Origin: Candidatus Gastranaerophilales bacterium
GTDB lineage: Bacteria > Cyanobacteriota > Vampirovibrionia > Gastranaerophilales > Gastranaerophilaceae
Assembly (NCBI GenBank): GCA_944323735.1
Contig: CALUTO010000007.1
Span: 1-64,000 of the forward strand
Direction: 5' to 3'
Length of the DNA stretch: 64,000 nt
The stretch's first letter is position 1. Every line of letters starts with the position of its first letter. Below, one piece after another: positions 41,765-50,411 of the stretch. Both the position numbers and the translations under genes were made by a program. Below the pieces are notes generated by a model. The model ran no database searches. It saw only the letters and a program-made list of their open reading frames with translations, and was not told where the DNA came from.

Positions 41765-42562
41765 CTAAACAGCCATATCTGTCATTTTAGTGCCTACATT
41801 ATATCCCCAGTTTACATTCAGATTTCCGGGATCATTATCAGCTCCTATCGGACAATATTTTGAATGTATCTGGGCAATTGTCGTCAAGCCTCTTCCTATA
41901 TATTTTTCCTTAAGTAATTTTGCAGTGTACTCAAGACATTCTTCCACACTATTAAAGTTTCTAAAGCCTTTTCCGCCTGGCATTGTTATACCTGTAACGT
42001 TATTTTTATATCTTGCCGACTTTGTTATTCCGTTAGATTCTGAAATTGCAATTGCGGCAAGGAAAGACGCACTTATGCCGTATTTATTTTGAAGTTCGAT
42101 AAGTTTTTCGCCCTTGCCCTCAAGAACGCCTCTGCCCTTTAAATATTCATCCAAATCGGCAGCAGTACCGTTGTATTGTTCAGTAACTGACATAGAAGCA
42201 TATTTATGATTATTATATTTTGAATTTTTTTCTGAAGGTGTAAATGTATCAACAGGAGAATTAGTTTCGTGTGTAAGTGCCGGATTTTTTTGCATAGCCT
42301 CCACCAGCTTTTTAATATCTAAGGGTTTTATGTCAGGCATTGGCGGCATTTGGAACAATCCTGCAACGTTTTGCAAATTCAACATAAAAGCCATAAGATT
42401 TAAATTTGTATAATCAATACCGGGCATAAATACCTGATTGGACATAAACGGCGGATTAAAAAAATTAAACTGGGTATTTGTCTGAGTTTGACTTTCTTGC
42501 TCTTTAAAATATTTGCGTGTGTTAAAAATTTTCTCTGCAATAGGCGACAAATCAAAACTCAT
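41765..42562 (-). CDS. Glucosaminidase-domain protein, copy 2
   Basis: This 265-residue protein shares the C-terminal domain of its neighbour: LKGRGVLEGKGEKLIELQNK, FLAAIAISESNGITKSARYK (likely catalytic Glu) and NNVTGITMPGGKGFRNFNSV. ECLEYTAKLLKEKYIGRG and WGYNVGTK follow. Its N-terminal half is different: Asn/Gln/Phe/Met-rich, with PPFMSNQVFMPGIDYTN and FQMPPMPDIKP, and no clear signal peptide. It may be exported with the flagellar apparatus or act as a wall-remodelling enzyme; FlgJ-like domains act in rod assembly, but that link is inference. GAGGAGAAG precedes the ATG. A gap of 91 bases separates it from copy 1. Confidence 0.83.
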   Translation of the reverse strand: MSFDLSPIAEKIFNTRKYFKEQESQTQTNTQFNFFNPPFMSNQVFMPGIDYTNLNLMAFMLNLQNVAGLFQMPPMPDIKPLDIKKLVEAMQKNPALTHETNSPVDTFTPSEKNSKYNNHKYASMSVTEQYNGTAADLDEYLKGRGVLEGKGEKLIELQNKYGISASFLAAIAISESNGITKSARYKNNVTGITMPGGKGFRNFNSVEECLEYTAKLLKEKYIGRGLTTIAQIHSKYCPIGADNDPGNLNVNWGYNVGTKMTDMAV

Positions 42563-42675
42563 CTCTTATTCTTCTCCTCTGGTTCTTGTAAATAAACATT
42601 TTATATCGTATATATATAAAAACAAAAACCATAAAAAAATTGCGCATTTTATGTCTATTTTATTATTTTCTTATT

Positions 42676-44103
42676 TTATTTATTTTTCATATTTTTAAAC
42701 TTTTTCACAAACTCAACAGCTTCCTCTTTTGTAACAACCTCAGAAGCCATCTGCGCCTCTTTTAACGCATCAACAATCTCTCCGAGCTTTGCAGATGGTT
42801 TTATTTCAAGAATTTTCATAATTTCATATCCGTCAAGCAATTTTTCTAACGGCGATAAATTATTTTTTGTATCCATATACTTTTTCATCAGATGCTTAAG
42901 ACCGTTTATATTATGCTCGACCATTTCATCCGTAATCGCCTCTCCTCTTGCAGCAAGTCTGTCTCCGTATGCTATCGCAATAAGGTCTGTTACTTCATCT
43001 CCGATTTTCCGGAAAAACCGCATGACCGCTTTTTCGTTATTTTCTTCAATCATCGCAACATTCGCAGGATAAAGATGATATTTTATAATCTTTTGAATAT
43101 AAGAAATCTGTTTGTTTGAAAATTTTAAATCCCTCAATGGTTTTTCAACTATCTTTGCTCCCACATCATCATGCTTGATAAATCTGTGGCGTCCGGTACC
43201 TTCTTCTATCTCCCATGTTGCCGGTTTCCCTATGTCGTGTAAAAATGCGGCCAATTTTAAATAAGCAATACGTGGATTTGCACCGAAAATAATCTCATTA
43301 AAATGCGCTTTAACCTCATTATTTCCATTTTCATAAAAATCCTGAACATAATTTACTACAGCATAACAGTGCTCCAAAAGACACAAATGATGATGAGAAT
43401 TCGGCGGAATTTTTTTTATCTCTTTCACTTCGGGAAATATCAATTCCAGCATACCGCATCTGTCCATATCTTTTAATGTATCAACACAAAATTTTCCTGA
43501 AAAAAGCTTCACAAGTTCATTGTTTATTCTTTCAGCTGCAGTTTGTTTCAACAATCCGGCATGCTTTTCTGTTATTTGCTTTAAATTTTTCTCCATAGTA
43601 AACCCGAGAGTACTCTGAAACCTGAATGCTCTTAATAATCTAACCGGATCATCCAATATATTCTTTTCAGATATTGCTTTAATTATTTTATTTTCAATAC
43701 TTTCGACACCTCCGTACGGGTCTGTAAGCTGCATGCTTTTGATATTCAGCGCAAGTGCATTCATGGAAAAATCCCTGCGGGCTAAATCTTCATAGATATT
43801 TTCGCCCTCAATACCGGCTATATCTACATAATCTTTTTTATTCTCAAAAACCACTCTGTATATATGATTTATCTTATCGAGTGTTACAAAATATCCCGGG
43901 ATTCTGTCTGCAATATACTTTGCCAGCTTTTCAGCCGTGCAGGATTTCACGGCCAAATCAATATCCGAGCTGTCTTTGTTAAGCAAAATGTCTCTTAAAA
44001 ACCCTCCCACTATATATGTCTCATCATCAACATAAGGGCTGATTTTTTGAATTACAGGATGATTTTTTATTTTTTCCGCTATACTATTTTTTGTATTACT
44101 CAT
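42676..44103 (-). CDS. cca: CCA tRNA nucleotidyltransferase with HD domain
   Basis: This 475-residue class II nucleotidyltransferase matures or repairs tRNA 3' ends. The head domain has ETYIVGGFLRDILLN, the catalytic acid pair SSDIDLAVKS, and the RRDFSMNALALNI and DDPVRLLRAFRF segments. A neck/body region follows, then an HD domain (AAFLHDIGKPATWEI with HRFIKHDDVGAKIV) that may give phosphohydrolase activity. It could alternatively be an A-adding or poly(A) polymerase paralogue, which sequence alone does not separate. It overlaps rsmE by 8 bases. Confidence 0.92.
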   Translation of the reverse strand: MSNTKNSIAEKIKNHPVIQKISPYVDDETYIVGGFLRDILLNKDSSDIDLAVKSCTAEKLAKYIADRIPGYFVTLDKINHIYRVVFENKKDYVDIAGIEGENIYEDLARRDFSMNALALNIKSMQLTDPYGGVESIENKIIKAISEKNILDDPVRLLRAFRFQSTLGFTMEKNLKQITEKHAGLLKQTAAERINNELVKLFSGKFCVDTLKDMDRCGMLELIFPEVKEIKKIPPNSHHHLCLLEHCYAVVNYVQDFYENGNNEVKAHFNEIIFGANPRIAYLKLAAFLHDIGKPATWEIEEGTGRHRFIKHDDVGAKIVEKPLRDLKFSNKQISYIQKIIKYHLYPANVAMIEENNEKAVMRFFRKIGDEVTDLIAIAYGDRLAARGEAITDEMVEHNINGLKHLMKKYMDTKNNLSPLEKLLDGYEIMKILEIKPSAKLGEIVDALKEAQMASEVVTKEEAVEFVKKFKNMKNK

Positions 44104-44833
44104 CTTCCCACTCGTAAATTACATTAGAAAGTGAACTTATAACAGCTGTCTCTGCCCGTAAAATGAGTTTGCCTATACTGAGTTTAGGCAGTTTATAAGC
44201 TTCGAACATATTTATCTCTCCTGCACTAAACCCGCCCTCGGGTCCTACTATTACAAGAATTTTCTCATTTTTTAACTGACTGTTTTTTTTCAAAAAATCT
44301 TTTAGTGTCATGTCTTGAGAACGTTCCACACAGGCTATTTTTACCTTATATTCATCATTCTCCAGTATTTCTTTCAGACTCTGCCTTTTAAAAATGACCG
44401 GCTTGTCCGCTCTTTCACACTGTTTTGAGGCCTCATCCGCTATTTTCTGCCACTTTTCAATCTTTGCGTCAGCAACTTCATCTTTTACAACAGAATTTTC
44501 GCTTACAAACGGTATAACCCCCTTAATTCCAAGCTCTGTCGCCTTTTGGATTAACAAATTCTGAGCATCTGTCTTTATAACACTTTGAGCAAGATAAAGC
44601 TGTAAACCCAAACTATGATTTGATTTACTCCTTTCTACAACTTTAGTTGTAATAGTATGAGAAGAAATTTCTATAACCTCTGTTTTGTACTTAATTCCGT
44701 TTTCATCAATCAAATAAAGCATTTCGCCAATTTTTATCCTCAAAACACGTGCAATGTGGTGAAAATTTGCAGCGTCTGAAATAGTTATTATATCGTTGTT
44801 TACGTCATTTGTACTGATAAAAAAGTGCGGCAT
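44096..44833 (-). CDS. rsmE: 16S rRNA m3U1498 methyltransferase
   Basis: This 245-residue SPOUT-fold methyltransferase has an N-terminal PUA-like part (HHIARVLRIKIGEMLYLID) and the C-terminal knot motifs QKATELGIKGVIPF, EKWQKIADEASKQCERADK, VIVGPEGGFSAGEI and LSIGKLILRAETAVI, all diagnostic of RsmE. It methylates U1498 near the ribosomal P site. Upstream lies a 207-base region shared with the divergent flagellin, containing an imperfect inverted duplication of the flagellin promoter. Confidence 0.96.
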   Translation of the reverse strand: MPHFFISTNDVNNDIITISDAANFHHIARVLRIKIGEMLYLIDENGIKYKTEVIEISSHTITTKVVERSKSNHSLGLQLYLAQSVIKTDAQNLLIQKATELGIKGVIPFVSENSVVKDEVADAKIEKWQKIADEASKQCERADKPVIFKRQSLKEILENDEYKVKIACVERSQDMTLKDFLKKNSQLKNEKILVIVGPEGGFSAGEINMFEAYKLPKLSIGKLILRAETAVISSLSNVIYEWEDE

Positions 44834-44870
44834 AAGCAGTTTTTACCTTTTTTTATACACCATATAGAGG

Positions 44871-44998
44871 ATTTCTCATACTAAAGTATAATACACCTAA
44901 AATCTTTTTGTATCAATATTTTTCAGGGATTTTACAGAATTTTTTTGCAAAAAACTATACTAAAGTATGAGAAATAAATTTCGATATATAAGGTGTAA
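44871..44998. repeat. Imperfect inverted duplication between rsmE and flagellin 4
   Basis: Two copies of the palindrome ATACTAAAGTAT (44878-44889 and 44957-44968) lie in opposite context. Read outward, each is followed by a GAGAAAT-like word and then, after an insertion in one copy, by a TATAT...GGTGTA word. Similarity extends about 40 bases per arm. The rightward arm carries the flagellin sigma-28 promoter; the leftward arm has TTTAG in place of TAAAG and no CGAT. Confidence 0.55.
44961..44987 (+). promoter_or_regulatory. Sigma-28 promoter of flagellin 4
   Basis: TAAAGTAT (44961-44968), an 11-base spacer and TTCGATAT (44980-44987) fit the FliA/SigD consensus (TAAAGTTT, N11, GCCGATAA) with exact TAAA-N15 geometry. 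Transcription from about 44994 would give a 47-base leader. Confidence 0.8.
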
Positions 44999-45040
44999 GT
45001 TAATTTAGTTATTACAGAAAGAGAGAAAGAGAGAGAACAA

Positions 45041-45973
45041 ATGGGAATTTATGTAAACACTAACATCAACTCCCTGATCGCACAGAGAAGCTTGACAAAT
45101 GCAACAAGCAACATGCAAAATGCAATAACCAGGCTTTCTACCGGTCTCAGAGTAAACCACGCAGGTGATGACGCAGCAGGTCTTTGCGTAGCTCAAGGTT
45201 TGGAAACACTCATCAGAGGTAACAGCAGAGCTAAATTAAATATTCAAGACGGCTTGAATATGATGTATATCGCAGAAGGCGGTATGGAAGGTGTAACAGA
45301 GGACTTGCAGAGAATTCGTGAGTTGTGCGTACAGGTAGCGAGTGATATTTACTCACCTGAACAAAAACAAACACTGATGAACGAAATTCAGCAAAGACTC
45401 GAAGACATCGACGTTATTGCAAACACCACCTCCTTCAACGGCGTTGTTCTGACAAACGGAACAAACCCCGAAAAAATGACAATTCAGTCAGGAAGCGGAT
45501 GGGATGAAGTTAACAACTCTATCGATATTGCACCGGCATTGACTAACATGTTGACCTCCGTACTCGGTGTTAAGTTGAATATCGTCTCTATTGATGAAGC
45601 GGTTGATACAACTGTCTCTGTCGGAAATATGACATACACTGAAGGCGGTGTTGCAGGTACTAAAATTAACGGCAGCAACTGGGACAGTGACATGGTTCGT
45701 GATTACATCAGAAAACTTGATGATGCCATTAACCTGATTGCAGAAAACAGATCATCTTTAGGTGCTTACCAGAACCGTTTGACTTCTGCAAGCAACAACC
45801 TGACTATCATGAACGAAAACTATGAACAAAGTAAATCCCAGATTATGGATGCTGACATGGCTGAAGAAAGTGCAAACATGGTTAAATATCAGGTTCTCCA
45901 GCAAACATCAGCAACAATGTTAGCACAGGCTAACCAGATACCTTCAATCGCTCTTACCCTTCTGGGAGGCTAA
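45041..45973 (+). CDS. fliC: Flagellin with conserved-core cysteines
   Basis: This 310-residue flagellin starts MGIYVNTNINSLIAQRSLTN. It carries ITRLSTGLRVNHAGDDAAG and QRIRELCVQVA in D1, and ends DADMAEESANMVKYQVLQQ and ANQIPSIALTLLGG. Unusually it has two cysteines in the conserved core, Cys49 (GLCVAQGL, normally GLAI) and Cys96 (RELCVQVA, normally RELAVQAA); flagellins normally lack cysteine. It is the only one of the four flagellins here with a clear sigma-28 promoter. A purine-rich GAGAGAGAA element precedes the ATG. A hairpin follows, so it is monocistronic. Confidence 0.97.
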   Translation: MGIYVNTNINSLIAQRSLTNATSNMQNAITRLSTGLRVNHAGDDAAGLCVAQGLETLIRGNSRAKLNIQDGLNMMYIAEGGMEGVTEDLQRIRELCVQVASDIYSPEQKQTLMNEIQQRLEDIDVIANTTSFNGVVLTNGTNPEKMTIQSGSGWDEVNNSIDIAPALTNMLTSVLGVKLNIVSIDEAVDTTVSVGNMTYTEGGVAGTKINGSNWDSDMVRDYIRKLDDAINLIAENRSSLGAYQNRLTSASNNLTIMNENYEQSKSQIMDADMAEESANMVKYQVLQQTSATMLAQANQIPSIALTLLGG

Positions 45974-46032
45974 TTACCCCTTTTCTAACAAGGTCTAAAT
46001 AATTTTACAAAGTTCCTAAAAAGGATCTCTCT

Positions 46033-46060
46033 GCGCCGGTAGGTCATCTATCGGCGCCTC
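46033..46060 (+). terminator. Hairpin after flagellin 4
   Basis: GCGCCGGTAG (46033-46042) pairs with CTATCGGCGC (46048-46057), with one G-U, around a 5-base loop. The U-rich tract comes only about 20 bases later, so it may act as a stabilising 3' hairpin as well as a terminator. Confidence 0.6.
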
Positions 46061-46102
46061 TCTTGCATCTGTAGGTCTTTTATTTTATTTTTCTTCGTTG
46101 TT

Positions 46103-46111
46103 TGCTATAAT
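46103..46111 (+). promoter_or_regulatory. Extended -10 promoter for aroC-aroK-aroB
   Basis: TGCTATAAT matches TGnTATAAT exactly, 32 bases before the aroC ATG at 46144. No good -35 is seen. Confidence 0.5.
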
Positions 46112-46143
46112 TTTATTGATTTTATTAGCAAAAGAAAGAAAAT

Positions 46144-47331
46144 ATGACAAAATTCAGATTTTTAACCTCGGGCGAATCACACGGAAAATGCCTGAATGCA
46201 ATTATTGAAGGTGTTCCTGCAGGATTTGCCATCAATAAAGATTTTATAAACACAGAACTTGCCCGTCGTCAGGTCGGATACGGCAGGGGCGGCAGAATGG
46301 CAATTGAAAAAGATACAGTAGAAATACTTTCAGGTGTAAGATTCGGTATATCAACAGGTGCTCCGGTGTCTATGGAAATCCAGAATAAAGACTGGGAAAA
46401 CTGGGAAATTTCTATGTCCACAGACCCAGTAGACCTGAATGACGGTTATGTACAAAACATTATCAAAAGCCGTGAAATTACCCGTATACGCCCCGGACAT
46501 GCTGACTTTGCCGGTGCAATAAAATACGGGCACCTCGATATAAGAAACGTTCTTGAACGCTCCAGTGCCAGAGAAACAGCAACAAGAGTAGCTGTCGGTG
46601 CAATTGCAAAGTGCATACTCTCTGCTTTCAGCATAAACGGATTTTCACATGTTACAAGAATAGGCAAAATTACAGCTGACAACAAAGACCTGATGTTTCA
46701 AACACTTAAAATAAAAGCAGAAAACTCAGACCTCAGATGTGCTGACGATGTGGCTTATGAAAAGATGAAAGCTGAAATTGATACAGCAAAAGAAAACGGC
46801 GACACGCTCGGCGGAGATTTTGAGATAGTGTTTGAAAACATTCCGGTCGGACTCGGTTCATTTGTTCACTGGGACAAAAAACTGGACGGACTTATAGCAC
46901 AGGCGGTTATGAGCATCCCTGCCGTAAAATCCGTAGAAATAGGCAGAGGCAAAGAAGCCGGAGAACTTTTCGGTTCAGAAATGCATGATGAAGTCTTTTA
47001 CGAAAACTGGAAATACGTACGCCGTACAAACAACGCAGGCGGGCTCGAAGGCGGCATGACAAACGGCGAAAATATTATAGTCAAAGGCACAATGAAAGCC
47101 ATACCTACAATGAAAAAACCGCTTGACTCTATAGATATTATCTCAAACGAAAGCTACAAAGCGCATTTTGAACGTTCGGATGTGTGTGCGGTACCGGCAT
47201 GTGCAGTTGTGGCAGAGGCAATGGTTGCAATTGTGCTTGCAGATGCTTTCCTTGAAAAATTCGGCGGAGACAGTTACGGCGAAATCCGCTGCAATTTCGA
47301 CAACTACCGGAATTATATGAAAAAAAGATAA
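46144..47331 (+). CDS. aroC: Chorismate synthase
   Basis: This 395-residue FMN-dependent enzyme converts EPSP to chorismate, the last shikimate pathway step. The opening FRFLTSGESHGKCLNAIIEG, the ELARRQVGYGRGGRM loop, GHADFAGAIKYGHLDIRN with the SSARETATRVAVGAIAK motif, and NNAGGLEGGMTNGENIIV are all intact. It is first of three coupled shikimate genes (aroC, aroK 3 bases later, aroB overlapping), an order placing the last pathway step first. Confidence 0.97.
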   Translation: MTKFRFLTSGESHGKCLNAIIEGVPAGFAINKDFINTELARRQVGYGRGGRMAIEKDTVEILSGVRFGISTGAPVSMEIQNKDWENWEISMSTDPVDLNDGYVQNIIKSREITRIRPGHADFAGAIKYGHLDIRNVLERSSARETATRVAVGAIAKCILSAFSINGFSHVTRIGKITADNKDLMFQTLKIKAENSDLRCADDVAYEKMKAEIDTAKENGDTLGGDFEIVFENIPVGLGSFVHWDKKLDGLIAQAVMSIPAVKSVEIGRGKEAGELFGSEMHDEVFYENWKYVRRTNNAGGLEGGMTNGENIIVKGTMKAIPTMKKPLDSIDIISNESYKAHFERSDVCAVPACAVVAEAMVAIVLADAFLEKFGGDSYGEIRCNFDNYRNYMKKR

Positions 47332-47334
47332 ATT

Positions 47335-47850
47335 ATGAAAAATATTGTATTAACAGGAATGATGGGTGCCGGAAAAACCACTGCCGGCAATGTGATATCC
47401 GGTATTCTCACTGATTTTTCATTTATTGATATGGACGGTGAGATTGAAAAAGAACTCGGTATCAGCATTTCAGAAATATTTAAAGAATGCGGTGAAGCAT
47501 ACTTCCGTGATATAGAAACGAATTTTCTCAAGAAATACTCTAATCAGAACAACCTTATCATATCAACAGGCGGAGGAATAGTTGAGAGAAGCGGAAATAT
47601 TGATTTAATAAAGAAAAGCGGAGTGATGTTTTATTTAAGTGCACCGGCCGAAGAACTTTTTGAGCGCATAAAACATACAACCAACAGACCGCTTCTTGCC
47701 AATCCAAACCCGTGTGATAAAATTAAAGAACTCCTGAGCAGGCGGGCGAAAAACTATAAGAAAGCAGATTTTGAAATTATAACCACGAATAAAACCATAC
47801 AGGAAATTGCACAGGAAATAGTTAAAAAGTATAAAAATTATGGAAAATAA
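47335..47850 (+). CDS. aroK: Shikimate kinase
   Basis: This 171-residue P-loop kinase phosphorylates shikimate at the 3-hydroxyl. Marks are VLTGMMGAGKTTAGNVIS (Walker A), FIDMDGEIEKELG (shikimate-binding Asp), FRDIETNFLKKYS (Arg), ISTGGGIVE (Gly-rich) and HTTNRPLLANPNP (lid Arg). It lies between aroC and aroB and overlaps aroB by 11 bases, so translation is coupled. Confidence 0.96.
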   Translation: MKNIVLTGMMGAGKTTAGNVISGILTDFSFIDMDGEIEKELGISISEIFKECGEAYFRDIETNFLKKYSNQNNLIISTGGGIVERSGNIDLIKKSGVMFYLSAPAEELFERIKHTTNRPLLANPNPCDKIKELLSRRAKNYKKADFEIITTNKTIQEIAQEIVKKYKNYGK

Positions 47851-48931
47851 CACTCTTAATATAGAAATTCAAGAAAAACCGGCATACTCCTATCCTATAA
47901 TAATAGGAGAGGAGATTGATTTTTTTGAATACATTAAAGAATTTACAAAAGCAAAAAAAATTCTTATTGTCACAAACAAGACAATTTTTTCACTTTATGA
48001 AAACAGGATAAAATCAGACAATGCATATTATGTAATCCTTGAAGACGGCGAAGAATACAAAAACATCGACACTTTTAAAAAAATCATTGATTCTGCAATT
48101 GAGAACAGGTTTGAAAGACGGGACTGTTTTGCAGCCTTCGGAGGCGGGGTCATTGGAGATGTCACAGGATTTGCTGCTGCATCATATCTAAGAGGTATAG
48201 ATTTTATACAAATTCCGACTACGCTGCTTGCTCAGGTAGACTCATCAGTCGGAGGCAAAGTAGCAATAAACCATGAAAAAGGCAAAAATCTCATCGGTGC
48301 ATTTTATCAACCAAAAGCCGTGCTTTCAGATACTAATCTGCTCAAAACTCTGGACAAACGCCAGCTAAAAACCGGACTTGCAGAGGTTTTGAAATATGCA
48401 TTTATTGAAAAATCCTGCTGTGCCGAGCTTAATTACAGATTTTACGACTTTTTAGACGCTTATTCAGAAAAAATACTTAAGTTAGACAGCGTAATTTTAA
48501 AAAAACTAATCTCCATTTGCTGCACTCTCAAAGCATCAGTGGTTGAAAAAGATGAGACAGAAAAAGGCATGAGGGCTGTTTTAAACTTCGGACACACCTT
48601 TGCACACGCAATAGAAAATCTGACCGGCTACACAAAATACACTCACGGTGAAGCGGTTGCAGCCGGTATGATAATGGCTGCAAAATTAGCATTGAAGCTG
48701 GAGATGATTGAACGCAGCTATTTTGTAAAAATCAATGAACTCATTAACAAATATGAGCTTCTTCCGGATGACCTGCCGGACTTTAATAAAGATGAATTCA
48801 TAGAAGCAATGCACCTTGATAAAAAGGCTGACGCTGACAAAATACGTTTCATCCTGCCGGATTCTGAATTTTCTGTCAAGATGGTCACAGACATAGATGA
48901 AACACTGATTAAAGAATGTATAGAAATCTAA
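47840..48931 (+). CDS. aroB: 3-Dehydroquinate synthase
   Basis: This 363-residue NAD- and metal-dependent enzyme cyclises DAHP, the second shikimate pathway step. Marks are EDGEEYKNIDTFKKIID, RRDCFAAFGGGVIGDVTGFA, IPTTLLAQVDSSVGGKVAIN, GLAEVLKYAFIEK and LNFGHTFAHAIENLTGY with HGEAVAAGM, giving the Glu/His/His zinc site. It ends with a 4-base overlap to the convergent deoC, with no room for a terminator. Confidence 0.97.
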   Translation: MENNTLNIEIQEKPAYSYPIIIGEEIDFFEYIKEFTKAKKILIVTNKTIFSLYENRIKSDNAYYVILEDGEEYKNIDTFKKIIDSAIENRFERRDCFAAFGGGVIGDVTGFAAASYLRGIDFIQIPTTLLAQVDSSVGGKVAINHEKGKNLIGAFYQPKAVLSDTNLLKTLDKRQLKTGLAEVLKYAFIEKSCCAELNYRFYDFLDAYSEKILKLDSVILKKLISICCTLKASVVEKDETEKGMRAVLNFGHTFAHAIENLTGYTKYTHGEAVAAGMIMAAKLALKLEMIERSYFVKINELINKYELLPDDLPDFNKDEFIEAMHLDKKADADKIRFILPDSEFSVKMVTDIDETLIKECIEI

Positions 48932-49578
48932 GAAACTATAGCAACTCCGGAGCTTGTTCCGAGCCGTTCGGCACCGGCATTGAGCATCTGCAATGCTTTT
49001 TCCCTGTCTCTGATACCTCCTGAAGCTTTAACTTTAAGACCATACGGCGAGACTGTTTTATACATAAGCTCAACATCCTCAACCTTTGCACCGACTCCGT
49101 TTTTCACAAAACCGGTTGAAGTTTTTACAAAATCAGCTTTTGCCTCAACGCACAGTTCACACGCCTTTTTTATTTCATCTTTTTCAAGAAGGTCTGTTTC
49201 CAGAATAACCTTCAAAGGATGTGTTCCGCAGGCAGCTTTAACCTTTTTAATATCCTCTTTTACTAAATCATAGTCTCTATTTTTTAAGGCAGAAACATTT
49301 ATAACCATGTCAATTTCATCAGCACCGTCTTGTATTGCAAGTTTTGTCTCGAAGGCTTTTACCTCAGATACATTTGCGCCTAAAGGAAAGCCTATAACTG
49401 TAACAATATTTACTTCTGTATCCTTCAACACTTCTTTTGCAAATTTTACATTGCACGGGTTTACACAAACACCTTTAAAACGGTATTTTTTAGCTTCTTC
49501 AAAGAGTTTTTCCAGTTCCTGCTTTGTTGCATTCTGTTTTAAGAGTGTATGTTCTATATGTTTTTCAATATTTTGCAT
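48928..49578 (-). CDS. deoC: Deoxyribose-phosphate aldolase
   Basis: This 216-residue class I aldolase splits 2-deoxyribose 5-phosphate into glyceraldehyde 3-phosphate and acetaldehyde in nucleoside catabolism. Marks are HTLLKQNATKQELEKLFEEA, GVCVNPCNVKFAKEVL, VIGFPLGANVSEVKAFE, the DEIDMVINV strand and the Schiff-base Lys in FVKTSTGFVKNGVG, with VKASGGIRDREKAL following. It is 12 bases after recO and is cotranscribed with it. Confidence 0.96.
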   Translation of the reverse strand: MQNIEKHIEHTLLKQNATKQELEKLFEEAKKYRFKGVCVNPCNVKFAKEVLKDTEVNIVTVIGFPLGANVSEVKAFETKLAIQDGADEIDMVINVSALKNRDYDLVKEDIKKVKAACGTHPLKVILETDLLEKDEIKKACELCVEAKADFVKTSTGFVKNGVGAKVEDVELMYKTVSPYGLKVKASGGIRDREKALQMLNAGAERLGTSSGVAIVS

Positions 49579-49590
49579 AATTTTGTCCTT

Positions 49591-50352
49591 TTATTCAATA
49601 ATACCCAGTATTTCAGTTGATTTAAACTTTTTTGGCGAAAAATGCTCAACGTAAGACTTCATAAGATTGAAACAAAACTCGCAAACCTTTTCATTCGCAA
49701 GCTCTTCATACCTGCTTTTTGCGTTGTAGTCAAGCTGCAGCAAGGTAATCATAAAATCACGCAGCTTGTAATGCAGCTTTGCAGCATGCAACGACTTTAT
49801 TTTACACTTAGGACAGACTATACCGCCTTTTTCTGCCGAGAAATATATATTTTCTTTGTCTATCGGACATCCGCACTCTACACAATTTTCAAGCTCCAGT
49901 GAATAACCTGTTATATGCATAAGTTTAAGCTGAAACTTTAATACGGAAATCAAAAGTTCTACTTTGTTTTTTGACTGTGAAATGCTCTGCAGGGTTGTAT
50001 AGAAAAGGTCGTAAATTTCAAAGCTGTTCGGATCATTTTCTATGCCGAAATTATGGACTATCTCCGCACAGTAAATAGAATAGAACAGCTTGTTCATATC
50101 GTTTCTGGTATTTTTAAAAGTATTTATTGCCTCTGCCTGACAGATTGTATCGAGGTTTTTGCCTTTGTGCAGCATAAGTTTGTTGGCAATCAGCATATCC
50201 ATCCTGCCCCCAAGCTTGCTTGTCGTTTTTTTTACGCCTTTAGCCACGCCTCTTATTATTCCTTTGTCTTTAGAATACATGACTATAATTTTGTCTGATT
50301 CGCTGAGATTGTAGGATTTAAGATTAATGGCATTTGTGACAAAATTTTGCAT
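49591..50352 (-). CDS. recO: DNA repair protein RecO
   Basis: This 253-residue protein has an N-terminal OB fold (AINLKSYNLSESDKIIVMYS and GIIRGVAKGVKK), a helical middle, and a zinc-binding insertion with CVECGCPIDKENIYFSAEKG and IVCPKCK (four cysteines). It anneals complementary strands and, with RecR, loads RecA onto gapped DNA. Normal length. deoC follows by 12 bases. Confidence 0.93.
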   Translation of the reverse strand: MQNFVTNAINLKSYNLSESDKIIVMYSKDKGIIRGVAKGVKKTTSKLGGRMDMLIANKLMLHKGKNLDTICQAEAINTFKNTRNDMNKLFYSIYCAEIVHNFGIENDPNSFEIYDLFYTTLQSISQSKNKVELLISVLKFQLKLMHITGYSLELENCVECGCPIDKENIYFSAEKGGIVCPKCKIKSLHAAKLHYKLRDFMITLLQLDYNAKSRYEELANEKVCEFCFNLMKSYVEHFSPKKFKSTEILGIIE

Positions 50353-50411
50353 CTAAACCTCTGAAAACTCCGTTTTCCTCTGCAATGCTGTCTGAGTGCG
50401 GTACTTAAGCC

